From positions 62,001-126,000 of the forward strand of contig NZ_JBHRTR010000027.1 of assembly GCF_042646425.1 (NCBI RefSeq): a stretch of 64,000 bases of DNA. The letters run 5' to 3'. The position numbers and the translations under genes were made by a program. This DNA is from Marinibaculum pumilum (GTDB lineage Bacteria > Pseudomonadota > Alphaproteobacteria > Ferrovibrionales > Ferrovibrionaceae). Of this stretch, positions 18,674 through 27,803 are shown piece after piece; the first letter of the stretch is position 1, and every line of letters begins with the position of its first letter. The notes under the pieces were generated by a model. The model was not told the origin of the DNA. It did no database searches and saw only the letters and a list, made by a program, of their open reading frames with translations.

Positions 18674-19128
18674 AGCGGCACCGCCGTGGTGTATTTCAGC
18701 CGGCGCAACGTGAAGGCGGATGCCGCCGAAGCGACGACCGGGTTGCCCAGCACATGGTTCATCAGGAACGCCTCGTATGCAGCCACGTCTTCGACCCGGA
18801 CCATCAGCATGTAGTCGTAGGAGCCGGAGACAGCGTAGCATTCCATGATCTCCTCGCGCGACTTGACGAAGGCCTCGAACGCGGCGCGGGTTTCCGCCGC
18901 ATGGTCGCGGATCGTCAGGCTGGTCAGCACGCAGACCGGCACGCCGACCCTGTCCGGATCGACCAGGGCGACCCGGCCCTGGATCGCGCCGCCCTTCTCC
19001 AGCCCCTGAAGGCGCCGCCAGACCGAGGCCTGGCTGAGGCCGACCTGGTCCGCCAGGGCCTGCAGGGTCAGGGTCGCGTCCTGTTGCAGCAGGCGAAGGA
19101 TGGCCCGATCCTGGTCAGTCAGCTCCAT
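18670..19128 (-). CDS. Lrp/AsnC-family transcriptional regulator
   Basis: A 152-residue Lrp-type regulator. The N-terminal HTH runs MELTDQDRAILRLLQQDATL then LQALADQVGLSQASVWRRLQ (about 1-48). The C-terminal RAM/AsnC ligand domain (about 65-140) has ECYAVSGSYDYMLMVRVEDV, the usual amino-acid binding loop. It is divergent from phenylalanine hydroxylase across 111 bases that include an AT-rich inverted repeat. Lrp-family proteins often sit next to and control amino-acid catabolic genes, so phhA is the likely target and an aromatic amino acid the likely ligand; both are inferred from position. Confidence 0.9.
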   Translation of the reverse strand: MELTDQDRAILRLLQQDATLTLQALADQVGLSQASVWRRLQGLEKGGAIQGRVALVDPDRVGVPVCVLTSLTIRDHAAETRAAFEAFVKSREEIMECYAVSGSYDYMLMVRVEDVAAYEAFLMNHVLGNPVVASAASAFTLRRLKYTTAVPL

Positions 19129-19159
19129 GACAATCCTGTTTCAGATATGGCGCATCGGT

Positions 19160-19180
19160 GAATTACTTTGTTCATAATTC
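19160..19180. promoter_or_regulatory. inverted repeat between lrp-like gene and phhA
   Basis: A perfect 6-bp inverted repeat (GAATTA at 19160-19165, TAATTC at 19175-19180) with a 9-base spacer, in the only AT-rich stretch of the neighbourhood. It lies 32 bases upstream of the Lrp-like start and 60 bases upstream of phhA. Lrp-family dimers bind such loosely palindromic AT-rich sites, so this is a candidate operator for autoregulation and control of phhA. Confidence 0.45.
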
Positions 19181-19239
19181 CATGATCTGCCACAAAACGG
19201 GATAAGATTTTTCAGCGGCCCGACCCCATATTCAGAGGC

Positions 19240-20097
19240 ATGGATGCAACAGCCCGACATAGCCACCGGCCGCATGGCCCGATCGCCGACGACTACACCA
19301 TCGACCAGGCGTGGGAGCGGTACAGCCCGGCCGAACATGCCCGCTGGGACCTGCTGCATGCCCGCCAGGTCCGGATGCTGCGGCAGCGCGCCTGCCCGGA
19401 ATTCCTGCAGGCGCTCGACCGGCTGGCACTGTCGGATGGCGGCATCCCGCATTTCGGCCGCCTGAGCGAGCGTCTGGCCGCCCGCACCGGCTGGCAGGTG
19501 GTGGCGGTGCCCGACCTGGTGCCCGATCCCGTGTTTTTCGAGCATCTGGCCAACCGCCGCTTTCCGGCCGGCGCCTTCATCCGGGGCGCCGACCAGTTGG
19601 ACTATCTGCAGGAACCCGACGTTTTCCACGACGTCTTCGGCCATGTGCCGATGCTGGCCGATCCGGTGTTCGCCGACTTCATGCAGGCCTATGGCGCGGC
19701 TGGCCTGGCTGCCGCCCGCGCTGGCCGGATCGATCGACTGGCCCGGCTGTACTGGTACACCGTCGAGTTCGGCCTGGTCCGCGGATCGCGCGGCGACGAC
19801 CTGCGCATCTACGGCGCCGGCATCCTGTCGTCGGCACGGGAATCCGTCTACGCGCTGGAGGATCCCGCCCCCCGGCGGATCGGCTTCCGCGCGGACCGGG
19901 TGATGCGCACCCGCTACCGCATCGACGATCTGCAGCAGGTCTATTTCGTGATCGACGATTTCGACCAGTTGCTGGACAGCCTGCAGGGCGACCGGGAGCC
20001 GCTCTATGCACGGGCTGCCGCCGGCCCCGAACTGTCGCCGGAGGCGGTGGAGAGCGACGACATGCTGCACATCCTCCACGCCCAGGCTGCCGAATAG
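19240..20097 (+). CDS. phhA: phenylalanine 4-monooxygenase
   Basis: A 285-residue monomeric-type aromatic amino acid hydroxylase that converts phenylalanine to tyrosine with tetrahydropterin, O2 and non-heme iron. The iron ligands are visible: His130 and His135 in PDVFHDVFGHVPML and Glu176 in YWYTVEFGLV. The pterin-side segment QLDYLQEPDVFH and FGLVRGSRGDDLRIYGAGI match the family. Length is normal for bacterial PhhA without the regulatory ACT domain. It is divergent from an Lrp-type regulator. No pterin carbinolamine dehydratase gene (phhB) is in the window. Confidence 0.95.
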   Translation: MDATARHSHRPHGPIADDYTIDQAWERYSPAEHARWDLLHARQVRMLRQRACPEFLQALDRLALSDGGIPHFGRLSERLAARTGWQVVAVPDLVPDPVFFEHLANRRFPAGAFIRGADQLDYLQEPDVFHDVFGHVPMLADPVFADFMQAYGAAGLAAARAGRIDRLARLYWYTVEFGLVRGSRGDDLRIYGAGILSSARESVYALEDPAPRRIGFRADRVMRTRYRIDDLQQVYFVIDDFDQLLDSLQGDREPLYARAAAGPELSPEAVESDDMLHILHAQAAE

Positions 20098-20382
20098 CCC
20101 GCCTGCGCAGCTTCCGCGCGACCGCCCGGCCAACCGCATATCTGCATGTTGCAGGCCAGCCCTGCGCTGCCCGCAAATTGATTCCGCATCGCGAACGGGC
20201 CAGAGTTCCGGCCCCGCCCCCGTCCGCCTGAGGCATCGGCAACCGGCAGGTTGCGGCGGTCCCGGGTCGCGGCAGAGGAGGATCGCGTGCCGGTCTGCGC
20301 GCACCGCGTCGTGCGACGACGGGGTTGTGCGACGACGGGATGGGCGACCGGCGGGGAGGATGTGCGGAAGGGCGTATCGGTC

Positions 20383-21399
20383 ATGCGTGTGTTGCAGGTG
20401 GAGGGGGGCTTCGGCCTCGACAAGCTGGCATTTGCCGAGCGGCCGGAGCCGGAGCCAGGGCCCGGCGAGGTTCTGGTGCGGATCCGGGCGGTGTCGCTGA
20501 ACTTCCGCGACCTGCTGATGGTGCAGGGCCAGTACAACCCGCGCCAGAAGCTGCCGATCATCCCGGCCGCCGACGCGGCGGGCGAGGTGGCGGCCGTGGG
20601 CGCCGGCGTGAGCCGGGTGCGGCCCGGCGACCGCGTCCTCAATGCCTTCCTGCCAAGCTGGGTGTCCGGCCGTCCGAACGCGGAAAAGATGAGCGGCGGC
20701 CTGGGCAGTCCCCATGACGGCGTGCTGTCCGAATACCGGCTGTTCCACGAATCCGCCCTGGTCCACACCCCCGAGGACCTGTCCGACCTGGAGGCGGCGA
20801 GCCTGCCCTGCGCCGGGGTCACGGCCTGGAGCGCCCTGATCGGTCTGGGCCAGACCCGCCCCGGCGACGTGGTGCTGATCCAGGGAACCGGCGGCGTCGC
20901 CCTGTTCGCCCTGCAGTTCGCCAAGCTGGCCGGCGCCACGGTGGTGATCACCTCGTCCAGCGACGAGAAGCTGGGTCGGGCACTGGCAATGGGCGCCGAC
21001 CATGGCATCAACTACCGCCAGGAACCGAAATGGGGGAAGGCGGCCGCCGCTCTGGTAGGCGCTGACCGCATCGACCATATCGTCGAGCTTGGCGGCGCCG
21101 ACACCCTCGACCAGTCCATCAAGGCGGTCCGCATCGGCGGCATGATCAGCCTGATCGGCGTGCTCGGCGGACCGAAGCCGGAGATCAACCTGCCGCTGGT
21201 GGTGATGCGGCAGGTCCGGCTGCAGGGTGTCACCGTCGGCAGCCGCGAGGATACCGAAGAGATGATCCGCGCCATCCAGGCGGCCGGCCTGAAGCCCGTC
21301 CTGGACGAGCGCCGCTTCGGCTTCGCGGAAGCGCCGGAGGCCTTCGCCCATATGGCCGCGGGCGGCCATTTCGGCAAGGTCGTGATCGCCATCGACTGA
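20383..21399 (+). CDS. NAD(P)-dependent quinone oxidoreductase / medium-chain dehydrogenase
   Basis: A 338-residue medium-chain dehydrogenase of the zinc-free quinone reductase type. The N-terminal GroES-like domain has PGPGEVLVRIRAVSLNFRDL and ADAAGEVAAVGAGVSRVRPG. The Rossmann domain has the nucleotide motif QGTGGVALFALQFAKLAGAT at about 168-187 and NYRQEPKWG further on. The zinc-ligand Cys/His set of alcohol dehydrogenases is not apparent. The ATG at 20383 is chosen; a GTG at 20362 preceded by GGGGAGGA is also in frame and would add seven residues. It is followed 58 bases later by an MFS transporter on the same strand. Physiological substrate unknown. Confidence 0.85.
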   Translation: MRVLQVEGGFGLDKLAFAERPEPEPGPGEVLVRIRAVSLNFRDLLMVQGQYNPRQKLPIIPAADAAGEVAAVGAGVSRVRPGDRVLNAFLPSWVSGRPNAEKMSGGLGSPHDGVLSEYRLFHESALVHTPEDLSDLEAASLPCAGVTAWSALIGLGQTRPGDVVLIQGTGGVALFALQFAKLAGATVVITSSSDEKLGRALAMGADHGINYRQEPKWGKAAAALVGADRIDHIVELGGADTLDQSIKAVRIGGMISLIGVLGGPKPEINLPLVVMRQVRLQGVTVGSREDTEEMIRAIQAAGLKPVLDERRFGFAEAPEAFAHMAAGGHFGKVVIAID

Positions 21400-21457
21400 A
21401 ACGGGACAAGAGAACGGACAGGGCGGCCCCGCGGCCCCCCATGCAGGACGCAATGCC

Positions 21458-22720
21458 ATGACCGCAGCCACCGCATCGCTGAACCGGGACATCGTCGTCA
21501 TGGGCGCCGTCAGCAGCGCCCATTTCCTGAGCCACTTCTTCCAGCTCGCGCTGCCGCCGCTGTTCGTCTTCGTGAGCGCCGGCCTGGGTGTCAGCTATGT
21601 CGAGCTCGGCCTGGTGATGACCGGCTTCTACGTCGCCTCCGGCGCGAGCCAGACGGTGGCCGGCTTCCTGGTGGACCGTTTCGGTCCGAAGATCATGCTG
21701 TTCGCCGGCACCGCCCTCCTGTGCATCGCCTCCGGCCTGATGAGCCAGGCGGACGGCTTCCTGGCGCTGTTGCTGCTGTCGGTGCTGGCCGGCATGGGCA
21801 ATTCCGTCTTCCATCCGGCCGACTATTCGGTCCTGACCGCGACCATCAGCGCCAGCCGCATGGCCCGCGGCTATGCCGTCCACACTTTCGGCGGCTATGC
21901 CGGCTATGCCGCGGCGCCGCTGACCATGGTGCTGCTGGCGGAGGCCTATGGCTGGCGGGTGGCGCTGGCGGCGGCCGGGATCGGCGGCCTCGTCGTGCTG
22001 CTGGCGGTGATCGCGCTGAGCGGCAGCTTCGTCGACCCGCGCGGCACGGCGGAGGAACGCGCCCGCGGCGAAAACCGCACCGCGGCCGCCAATGACGGCG
22101 GCATCATGGGGTCGCTGCGCATGTTCGCGATGCCGCCGGTGCTGCTGTCCTTCTTCTACTTCACCTGCCTGGCGGCGGCCGGCGTCGGCTTCCAGTCCTT
22201 CCTGCCCGCGATCCAGCACGGCCTGTTCGACCGGCCGGAGCGGATCAGCGCCGAGGCGCTGACCTGCTTCCTGGTCGCCGTCTCCGTCGGCATCCTGTTC
22301 GGCGGCATGCTGGCCGACCGGGTGGTGAAGCACGACCGGATCGTCGCGGCCGGGCTGGCCGTGGCGATCGCCGGCGTGCTGCTTGTCGCCTCGGTGCCCT
22401 TCGCCGCGATCAGCCTCTATGCCGTCGTCGCCGTCGCCGGCCTGGGCTACGGCGTCACCATCCCGTCGCGCGACATGCTGGTCCGCGCCGCCGCGCCGGA
22501 AGGGGCGACCGGCCGCATCTTCGGTTTCGTCTATTCGGGCCTGGATGTCGGCGCCGCCACCGCGCCGCTGCTGATCGGCCTGTTGCTGTCGGCCGGCCAG
22601 TTCGCTGCGGGGCTGTGGCTGGTCGCCGCCTTCATGGCCCTGGCGGCCAGCGTCGCCCTTGCCGTCCGGCTGGCAAGCTTCGCCCGGCGGCGGGCGGCCC
22701 AGGCCGGCAACGCCGCCTAG
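21458..22720 (+). CDS. MFS transporter
   Basis: A 420-residue major facilitator with about 12 hydrophobic segments. The conserved loop after helix 2 is GFLVDRFGPKIML, the MFS motif A region, and a second copy after helix 8 is GGMLADRVVKHDRI. Helix 4-5 carries GNSVFHPADYSVLTATI, a pattern seen in fosmidomycin-resistance-like and related exporters. The direction and substrate cannot be read from this. It follows the quinone-oxidoreductase-like gene and may be cotranscribed with it. Its TAG stop overlaps, on the opposite strand, the TAG stop of the next gene through the shared palindrome CTAG. Confidence 0.88.
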   Translation: MTAATASLNRDIVVMGAVSSAHFLSHFFQLALPPLFVFVSAGLGVSYVELGLVMTGFYVASGASQTVAGFLVDRFGPKIMLFAGTALLCIASGLMSQADGFLALLLLSVLAGMGNSVFHPADYSVLTATISASRMARGYAVHTFGGYAGYAAAPLTMVLLAEAYGWRVALAAAGIGGLVVLLAVIALSGSFVDPRGTAEERARGENRTAAANDGGIMGSLRMFAMPPVLLSFFYFTCLAAAGVGFQSFLPAIQHGLFDRPERISAEALTCFLVAVSVGILFGGMLADRVVKHDRIVAAGLAVAIAGVLLVASVPFAAISLYAVVAVAGLGYGVTIPSRDMLVRAAAPEGATGRIFGFVYSGLDVGAATAPLLIGLLLSAGQFAAGLWLVAAFMALAASVALAVRLASFARRRAAQAGNAA

Positions 22721-23559
22721 GCAGGCTTCTCCGCATCGCCGGCACCACCGGCCGCACGGGCCCGCTGCACCAGCGCGACCAGTGCGGCGCGAGCCGCCGC
22801 GGCATCGGCGATCGGCGCATCGAAGTCCAGCCGCAGGACAGGTCCCGTGCCGTCTCCGGCCCGCATGTCGATGCCCTCCGGATCGCAGCCGGTCATTCGC
22901 CAGTCGGCCGGCGGGGCGCCGCACAGGATGGTGGCGTACAAGGCGATGGCGTCGGCATGGTCGGCGTTCATATGGTCGACGATGCCGGCCTCCGCCGCCG
23001 CCAGTGCCGCCGTCGGGCCGGCGAAGCGGTACTGCCCGCCCGTCGCCCAAGCGATCCGGCCGAAGCCCGCGACCAGGTGCGCGGCCTCCACCTGCAGGGT
23101 CCAGAGACGGAAATCCGCAAAGGCGGCGTAGCCTGCCGCCTGCGGATGGCGGGCCAGGAAGCGTGCCCGCAGCGCCGCATCGTCCGCGGCCGGCGGCGGC
23201 GCCAGCCGACCCAGCAGGCTCGCGCGCGGCCCGGCCAGGGGATCCGCGGCGGTTCGTGCGGCTCCGCCGGCGGGCGTCATGCTGCCGGCCACCGCCAGCG
23301 CCACCCGGTCGTCCGCGCTGGCATTGGCGCTGTGCTGCGCCAGGTCCGACAGCAGCAGCACCGGCGTGCCGTCGGGCGCCGCCGCCACGAGCACCATCGA
23401 CGCATGCGGCCAGCCGGCCAGATCACCCGATTCGCCGCTTCGACCGGCTTTCATCAGGGTCGCAAGGGTGCCGGTCGCGGCCTGCCGCAGCAGCCGCCGG
23501 GAGAGGGTGCCGGGCGGGGTTTCGCTGCCCCTGGCATCGGTCGTGCCGGTCTCGCTCAT
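22717..23559 (-). CDS. HugZ-like heme-utilisation protein (PPOX fold plus DUF2470)
   Basis: A 280-residue protein with an N-terminal split-barrel flavin-type domain (about 15-180) and a C-terminal DUF2470 domain (about 195-270). The barrel has TGTLATLMKAGRSGESGDLA and VLLLSDLAQHSANASADDRV. The C-terminal part has the hallmark GIVDHMNADHADAIALYA. This two-domain layout is that of HugZ-like heme-degrading or heme-utilisation proteins. It converges with the MFS gene, sharing four bases. Divergent chvI starts 242 bases away. The role in heme iron release is inferred from the family; a TonB system is present elsewhere in the window. Confidence 0.8.
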   Translation of the reverse strand: MSETGTTDARGSETPPGTLSRRLLRQAATGTLATLMKAGRSGESGDLAGWPHASMVLVAAAPDGTPVLLLSDLAQHSANASADDRVALAVAGSMTPAGGAARTAADPLAGPRASLLGRLAPPPAADDAALRARFLARHPQAAGYAAFADFRLWTLQVEAAHLVAGFGRIAWATGGQYRFAGPTAALAAAEAGIVDHMNADHADAIALYATILCGAPPADWRMTGCDPEGIDMRAGDGTGPVLRLDFDAPIADAAAARAALVALVQRARAAGGAGDAEKPA

Positions 23560-23801
23560 CTCATTGACTTGCCGAAGATCTTTCTGTGGTCAACACTGCC
23601 ATATTTCCGGCTGCGCCACGTCTGGTTCCTGGATCGGTATCCCAGGTTTCCCATCTCGGTCTCGCACCCTCCCGCCGCCTCTGGCGCCCCGGCTGGCGGA
23701 TCAGGATGCCGGATGCCACGATCGCGCACCGGCAGGCAAGGCTGCCCGGGGTACGGGATCCGGTCCGCGGGGGTGGGGCCGGTGTCACAAGAGGTTACGG
23801 T

Positions 23802-24497
23802 GTGAACGCAAATATCGCCCTCGTCGACGACGACCGCCATATCCTGACATCGGTTTCGATCGCCCTGGAGAGCGAGGGCTATACCGTCAGCACCTATACC
23901 GACGGTGCCGATGCCCTGCGCGGCATTGCCGCCCAGCCCGTCGACCTGGTTGTGCTGGACATCAAGATGCCGCGGCTGGACGGCATGGAAACCCTTCAGA
24001 AGCTGCGGCGCACCTCCAACGTCCCCGTGATCTTCCTGACCTCCAAGGATGACGAGGTGGACGAGGTTCTGGGGCTGAAGATGGGCGCGGACGATTATGT
24101 CCGGAAGCCGTTCTCGCAGCGCCTGCTGATCGAGCGGGTGCGCGCGGTCCTGCGCCGCGCCGACGGCAGCCAGAAGGTCTCCGAGGATGCCGAGCAGAAG
24201 ATGATCCGCGGCCAGCTGGTGCTGGACCGCAGCCGTCACCTCTGCACCTGGCGCGGGACATCCGTCACCCTGACGGTCACCGAGTTCATGCTCCTGCAGG
24301 CCCTGGCCCAGCGCCCGGGCCATGTCAAAAGCCGCGACCAGCTGATGGACGCCGCCTATGACGACAATGTCTATGTCGACGACCGCACGATCGACAGCCA
24401 CATCAAGCGGCTGCGGAAGAAGTTCAAGGTGATCGATCCCGACTTCTCCTCGATCGAGACCCTCTACGGCATCGGCTACCGCTACTCAGAAGTCTAG
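23802..24497 (+). CDS. chvI: ChvI-type response regulator
   Basis: A 231-residue OmpR/PhoB-class regulator. The receiver domain (1-120) has the acidic pocket ALVDDDRHILTSVSIALESE, phosphoacceptor Asp53 in LVVLDIKMPRLDG and the switch residues in VIFLTSKDDEVDE and DDYVRKPFS. The winged-helix DNA-binding domain (about 140-231) ends RTIDSHIKRLRKKFK then SIETLYGIGYRYSEV. ILTSVSIALESEGY is highly characteristic of ChvI/ExoI. The start is GTG at 23802 with a GAGG ribosome site 8 bases upstream. It is followed three bases later by chvG. In other alphaproteobacteria ChvG/ChvI controls envelope stress, exopolysaccharide and acid responses. Confidence 0.93.
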   Translation: MNANIALVDDDRHILTSVSIALESEGYTVSTYTDGADALRGIAAQPVDLVVLDIKMPRLDGMETLQKLRRTSNVPVIFLTSKDDEVDEVLGLKMGADDYVRKPFSQRLLIERVRAVLRRADGSQKVSEDAEQKMIRGQLVLDRSRHLCTWRGTSVTLTVTEFMLLQALAQRPGHVKSRDQLMDAAYDDNVYVDDRTIDSHIKRLRKKFKVIDPDFSSIETLYGIGYRYSEV

Positions 24498-24500
24498 GCC

Positions 24501-26285
24501 ATGTCCCGGTCCGACGAGGCCGGCACGGCCGACCCCGGCGGGGGCGCGTCCGGTTCCAGTATGCCTGGTCGCCGCGACCGTGACGCGGAGGAGGGTGAGG
24601 CCCCGCGCCGCAGCGCCGCCACGACCCCGGCGCGGCGGCTGCTCAGCCGCATCCTGGCGATCAACATGCTGGCCCCGATCCTGCTGGTCGGCGGCCTGCT
24701 CTACCTGGACGAATACCGCGACTCGCTGCTGGAACAGAACATCCGCGCGCTGATCGTGCAGGGCGAACTGATCGCCGGCGCGCTGAGCGAGGCCGCCGTC
24801 AGCGAGACGGACGGCAGGGCCCGCATCGGCGCAGGACGGGCCGAGATCCAGCAGCTCCCCTCCGCCGGCGACCCGCTCGACGACCAGGGCGCCCCCGGGC
24901 TGAATGTCGCGGAGGCGCGGCCGATCGTGCGCCGGATCGCCGCCGCCACCGACATGGACCTGCGCCTGTTCGCCGCGGACGGCGCCCTGGTCGCCGATTC
25001 CCGTGCGCTGATCGGCTCCGGCCGTGGCGTCATGGCCCTGGAACTGCCGCCGCCGGAGGCAGACGATGCCGACGCGGTCGAAGGCATCCTGCAATGGCTC
25101 TACGACCAGTACACCCTGATCTTCCCGACCTACGAGAACCTGCCGCCGCGGGTGCAGAACATCGTCGACGAGGCCACCGACTACGAAGAGGCGCTCTACG
25201 CCCTGGACGGGGAGGTCGCCACCGGCCTGCGCGCCGCGACCGACAACCGGCTGGTGATCACCGTCGCCATCCCGGTCCAGGGCCTGCGCCGGATTGTCGG
25301 TGCGGTGCTGCTGGAGACAGACAGCCGGGCGATCGACGACACCGTGCGGCAGCAGCGCCTGAACGTGCTGCAGCTGTTCGTGCTGGTGCTGGCGCTGACG
25401 GTGCTGCTGTCGGTGTTCCTGGCGCGCACCATCGCCCGCCCGGTGCGGCGCCTGGCGCGTGCCGCGGAACAGGTCCATGCCGGCCGCGGCCGGCGGGTGG
25501 TGATCCCCGACTTCACCGGTCGCGGCGACGAGATCGGCGAGCTGTCGGGCAGCCTGCGCGACATGACCGACGCCTTGTACCGCCGGATCGACGCGATCGA
25601 GCGCTTCGCCGCCGATGTCGCGCATGAGCTGCGCAATCCCCTGACCAGCCTGCGCAGCGCGGTGGAGACCCTGGAACTGGCGAGATCGCCGGAGCAGAAG
25701 CAGCGGCTGATGGAGATCGTCTATGCCGATGTCGGGCGCATCGACCGGCTGATCAGCGACATCTCCGACGCCAGCCGGCTGGACGCCGAGCTGGGCCGGG
25801 CGGAGGAAGAGGTCGTCGACATCAACGCCATGCTGTCGGCGCTGGCGGAGGTCTACCGCAATACCCGCGGGATGGAGGGGCCGGACGGCCGCCGGCTCGA
25901 TCTGCAGCTGCCTGCGGAACAGCTCCGGGTACGGGGCATCGAGGGCCGGCTGGGCCAGGTGTTCCGCAACCTGATCGACAATGCCCTGTCGTTCAGCCCG
26001 CCGCAGGGGGTGATCGCCGTGCGCGCGCTGCGCCGGGACGGCCGGATCGTGGTCAGCGTGCAGGACCAGGGACCGGGCATCCCGCCGGAGAATATCGGCC
26101 GGATCTTCCAGCGCTTCTTCACCGAGCGGCCGCCGCAGGAGACATTCGGCGAGCATTCCGGCCTGGGCCTGGCGATCTGCAAGCAGATCGTCGAGGCGAT
26201 GGGCGGCACCATCGAGGCCGGCAATGCCACCGATGCCGGTGGCAATGTCCTGGGCGCGCGCTTCGTGGTCACCCTGCCGGGCTGA
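24501..26285 (+). CDS. chvG: ChvG-type sensor histidine kinase
   Basis: A 594-residue membrane kinase. A charged cytoplasmic head is followed by helix 1 at about 50-69 (ILAINMLAPILLVGGLLYL). A periplasmic sensor of about 230 residues comes next, and helix 2 (LNVLQLFVLVLALTVLLSVF). HAMP follows, then the H-box ERFAADVAHELRNPLTSLRS with His375. ATPase motifs are N-box NLIDNALSF, G1 DQGPGIP and G2 SGLGLAICK. The segment YLDEYRDSLLEQNIRALIVQ and PTYENLPPRVQNIV match ChvG. It pairs with ChvI just upstream. Its 3' end overlaps the convergent EAL gene by 17 bases. In most relatives hprK follows directly; here it is 6.3 kb away. Confidence 0.93.
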   Translation: MSRSDEAGTADPGGGASGSSMPGRRDRDAEEGEAPRRSAATTPARRLLSRILAINMLAPILLVGGLLYLDEYRDSLLEQNIRALIVQGELIAGALSEAAVSETDGRARIGAGRAEIQQLPSAGDPLDDQGAPGLNVAEARPIVRRIAAATDMDLRLFAADGALVADSRALIGSGRGVMALELPPPEADDADAVEGILQWLYDQYTLIFPTYENLPPRVQNIVDEATDYEEALYALDGEVATGLRAATDNRLVITVAIPVQGLRRIVGAVLLETDSRAIDDTVRQQRLNVLQLFVLVLALTVLLSVFLARTIARPVRRLARAAEQVHAGRGRRVVIPDFTGRGDEIGELSGSLRDMTDALYRRIDAIERFAADVAHELRNPLTSLRSAVETLELARSPEQKQRLMEIVYADVGRIDRLISDISDASRLDAELGRAEEEVVDINAMLSALAEVYRNTRGMEGPDGRRLDLQLPAEQLRVRGIEGRLGQVFRNLIDNALSFSPPQGVIAVRALRRDGRIVVSVQDQGPGIPPENIGRIFQRFFTERPPQETFGEHSGLGLAICKQIVEAMGGTIEAGNATDAGGNVLGARFVVTLPG

Positions 26286-27545
26286 CGGCCGCCTGGCCAG
26301 GGCCCTGCCGGGCGACGATCCCGGCAACCGCCTCCGGCAGAACCGGCCGACTGACGGCATAGCCCTGCACCTCGTCGCAGCCGCAATCACGCAGGAAGTC
26401 CAGCATGGCTTTCGTCTCCACCCCCTCGCCCACAGTGCGCAGGCCCAGTTCATGCGCCATGCGGACCAGGGTGCGGACGATCACCCGCGCCTCTTCCTGC
26501 TGCTCCACCTGGGAGACGAAGGTCCGGTCGATCTTCAGCTCGTTGAACGGCATCTTGTAGAGTTCGACCAGTGACGAATGGCCGGTGTCGAAATCGTCGA
26601 TCGACAGGCCGAAGCCGTTCAGGCGGAAGCGGGTCAGGACCTCGGTCGCGGCCACCGCGTCCCGGCTCACGGCGCTCTCCGTCACCTCCAGCGTGATCCG
26701 TCCCGGCGCCACCCCTTCGTCACGGGCCGTGCGCGCCAGGGGGTCCGGCAATGTGGTGTCGCCCAGCAGGGCCTGCGACAGGTTGACGGCAACCTGCAGG
26801 CGCAGTCCTTCGGCCTGCCACTGCGCCGCCTGGCCGGCGGCGGCGCGGAACACGGTGTCGGTCAGCCCGCCGGTCAGGCCGGACTGTTCGGCAAGGCCGA
26901 TGAACCGGGCCGGCGGCACCTCGCCATGCCGCGGATGCCGCCATCGCACCAGTGCCTCGACCCCGGCGATACGGTCGGGCCGCCCCTCCCGCCCCAGGAC
27001 CAGCTTCGGCTGGTAGCGCAGGAACAGGTCGCCGTCGGCGATCGCCGCGGCCAGGTCGGAACAGGACAGTTCGCCGGTCGGCCCGCCGCCCTCCGCGGGC
27101 AGGTCGCGCGGGATCTCCTGCTCCGCCAGACCGGACAGCAGTGCTTCCAGCGCCTCGACCGCGAACGGCTTCTCCAGTGCACCGGCAATCGACAATCCAC
27201 GCGACCGGCCGAATTCACTGGCGGACTTCAGGACGCGGCGGTCGGCGCCGCTGATCAGGATGATCCGGGCCCGGCTGTGCTGGCGGTAAAGTTCGTTCAG
27301 CAATGCCAGGCCGTCGTAACCCGGCAGGTGCAGGTCCAGGAGCACGATGGAAGGAGAGCCTCCTCGTAGCGCCGCAGGAAGCCGGCCGGTCCGTCGGCCA
27401 CCACCGCCTCCAGACCAAGCCCTTCGGCGATCTCCGCGGCAAGCCGGCAGACCGCGGGATTGTCGTCGACGACCAGCACCCGGGTTTCACCGGGGCCCGG
27501 CGTCCGTTCGCGAAGGTTGGTCTGGCTTCGGCTCATCCAATCCAT
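26269..27545 (-). pseudogene. receiver-EAL cyclic-di-GMP phosphodiesterase with an apparent frameshift
   Basis: Reading from 27545, one frame encodes a receiver N-terminus (RVLVVDDNPAVCRLAAEIAE up to GFLRRYEEA). A second frame then carries the rest of the receiver (IVLLDLHLPGYDGLALLNEL) and a complete EAL domain. One base appears missing near 27359-27362 (GAGGAGGC where one more G would restore the frame). The EAL domain looks catalytically competent: EALVRWRHPRHGEVPP, LSIDDFDTGHSSL, ELKIDRTFV and VGEGVETKAM. Intact, it would be a c-di-GMP phosphodiesterase response regulator of about 424 residues. It may be a real pseudogene or a sequencing error. A GTG at 27343-27345 could start a short form lacking the receiver's first half. 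Confidence 0.78.
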
Positions 27546-27638
27546 GTCGACGATCGCTCGCTGCGCGGGGCGCGATCCGGCATCGCCGCCCCCCGGATAC
27601 GAAAACGAAACAGGCAGTCGGATAGACGTAGTGATGTC

Positions 27639-27657
27639 TGTGACGGTGACAGTCACA
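27639..27657. promoter_or_regulatory. TGTGAC/GTCACA inverted repeat upstream of the EAL gene
   Basis: A perfect 6-bp inverted repeat, arms 27639-27644 and 27652-27657, around seven bases, about 95 bases upstream of the EAL-regulator start and in the 258-base gap after homospermidine synthase. The arms resemble CRP/FNR half sites, but the spacing is wider than the CRP consensus. It may be an operator or a short hairpin. The rest of this gap is AT-richer than the genes and holds no ORF I can support. Confidence 0.35.
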
Positions 27658-27803
27658 AGCCGTTCAACGCCGCGAAACAGCGAAAGTTCTTCCCGATATC
27701 CGGGACAATTTCAGTCGAATTGCAGAAAAGAATCGTTGCTAATGGCAGATATTCTTGCTTGCCGGTATCTTGATTCGATGGAGACCGACCGGCCGGCGAC
27801 GGC

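Noticed and set aside
23586..23801. longer chvI start in the upstream open frame
   Set aside because: The extra 72 residues do not match any ChvI; GTG 23802 with a GAGG ribosome site begins exactly at the receiver domain.
27639..27657. CRP binding site
   Set aside because: Arms fit TGTGA/TCACA but the spacer is 9 rather than 6 bases, so it is listed only as an inverted repeat.
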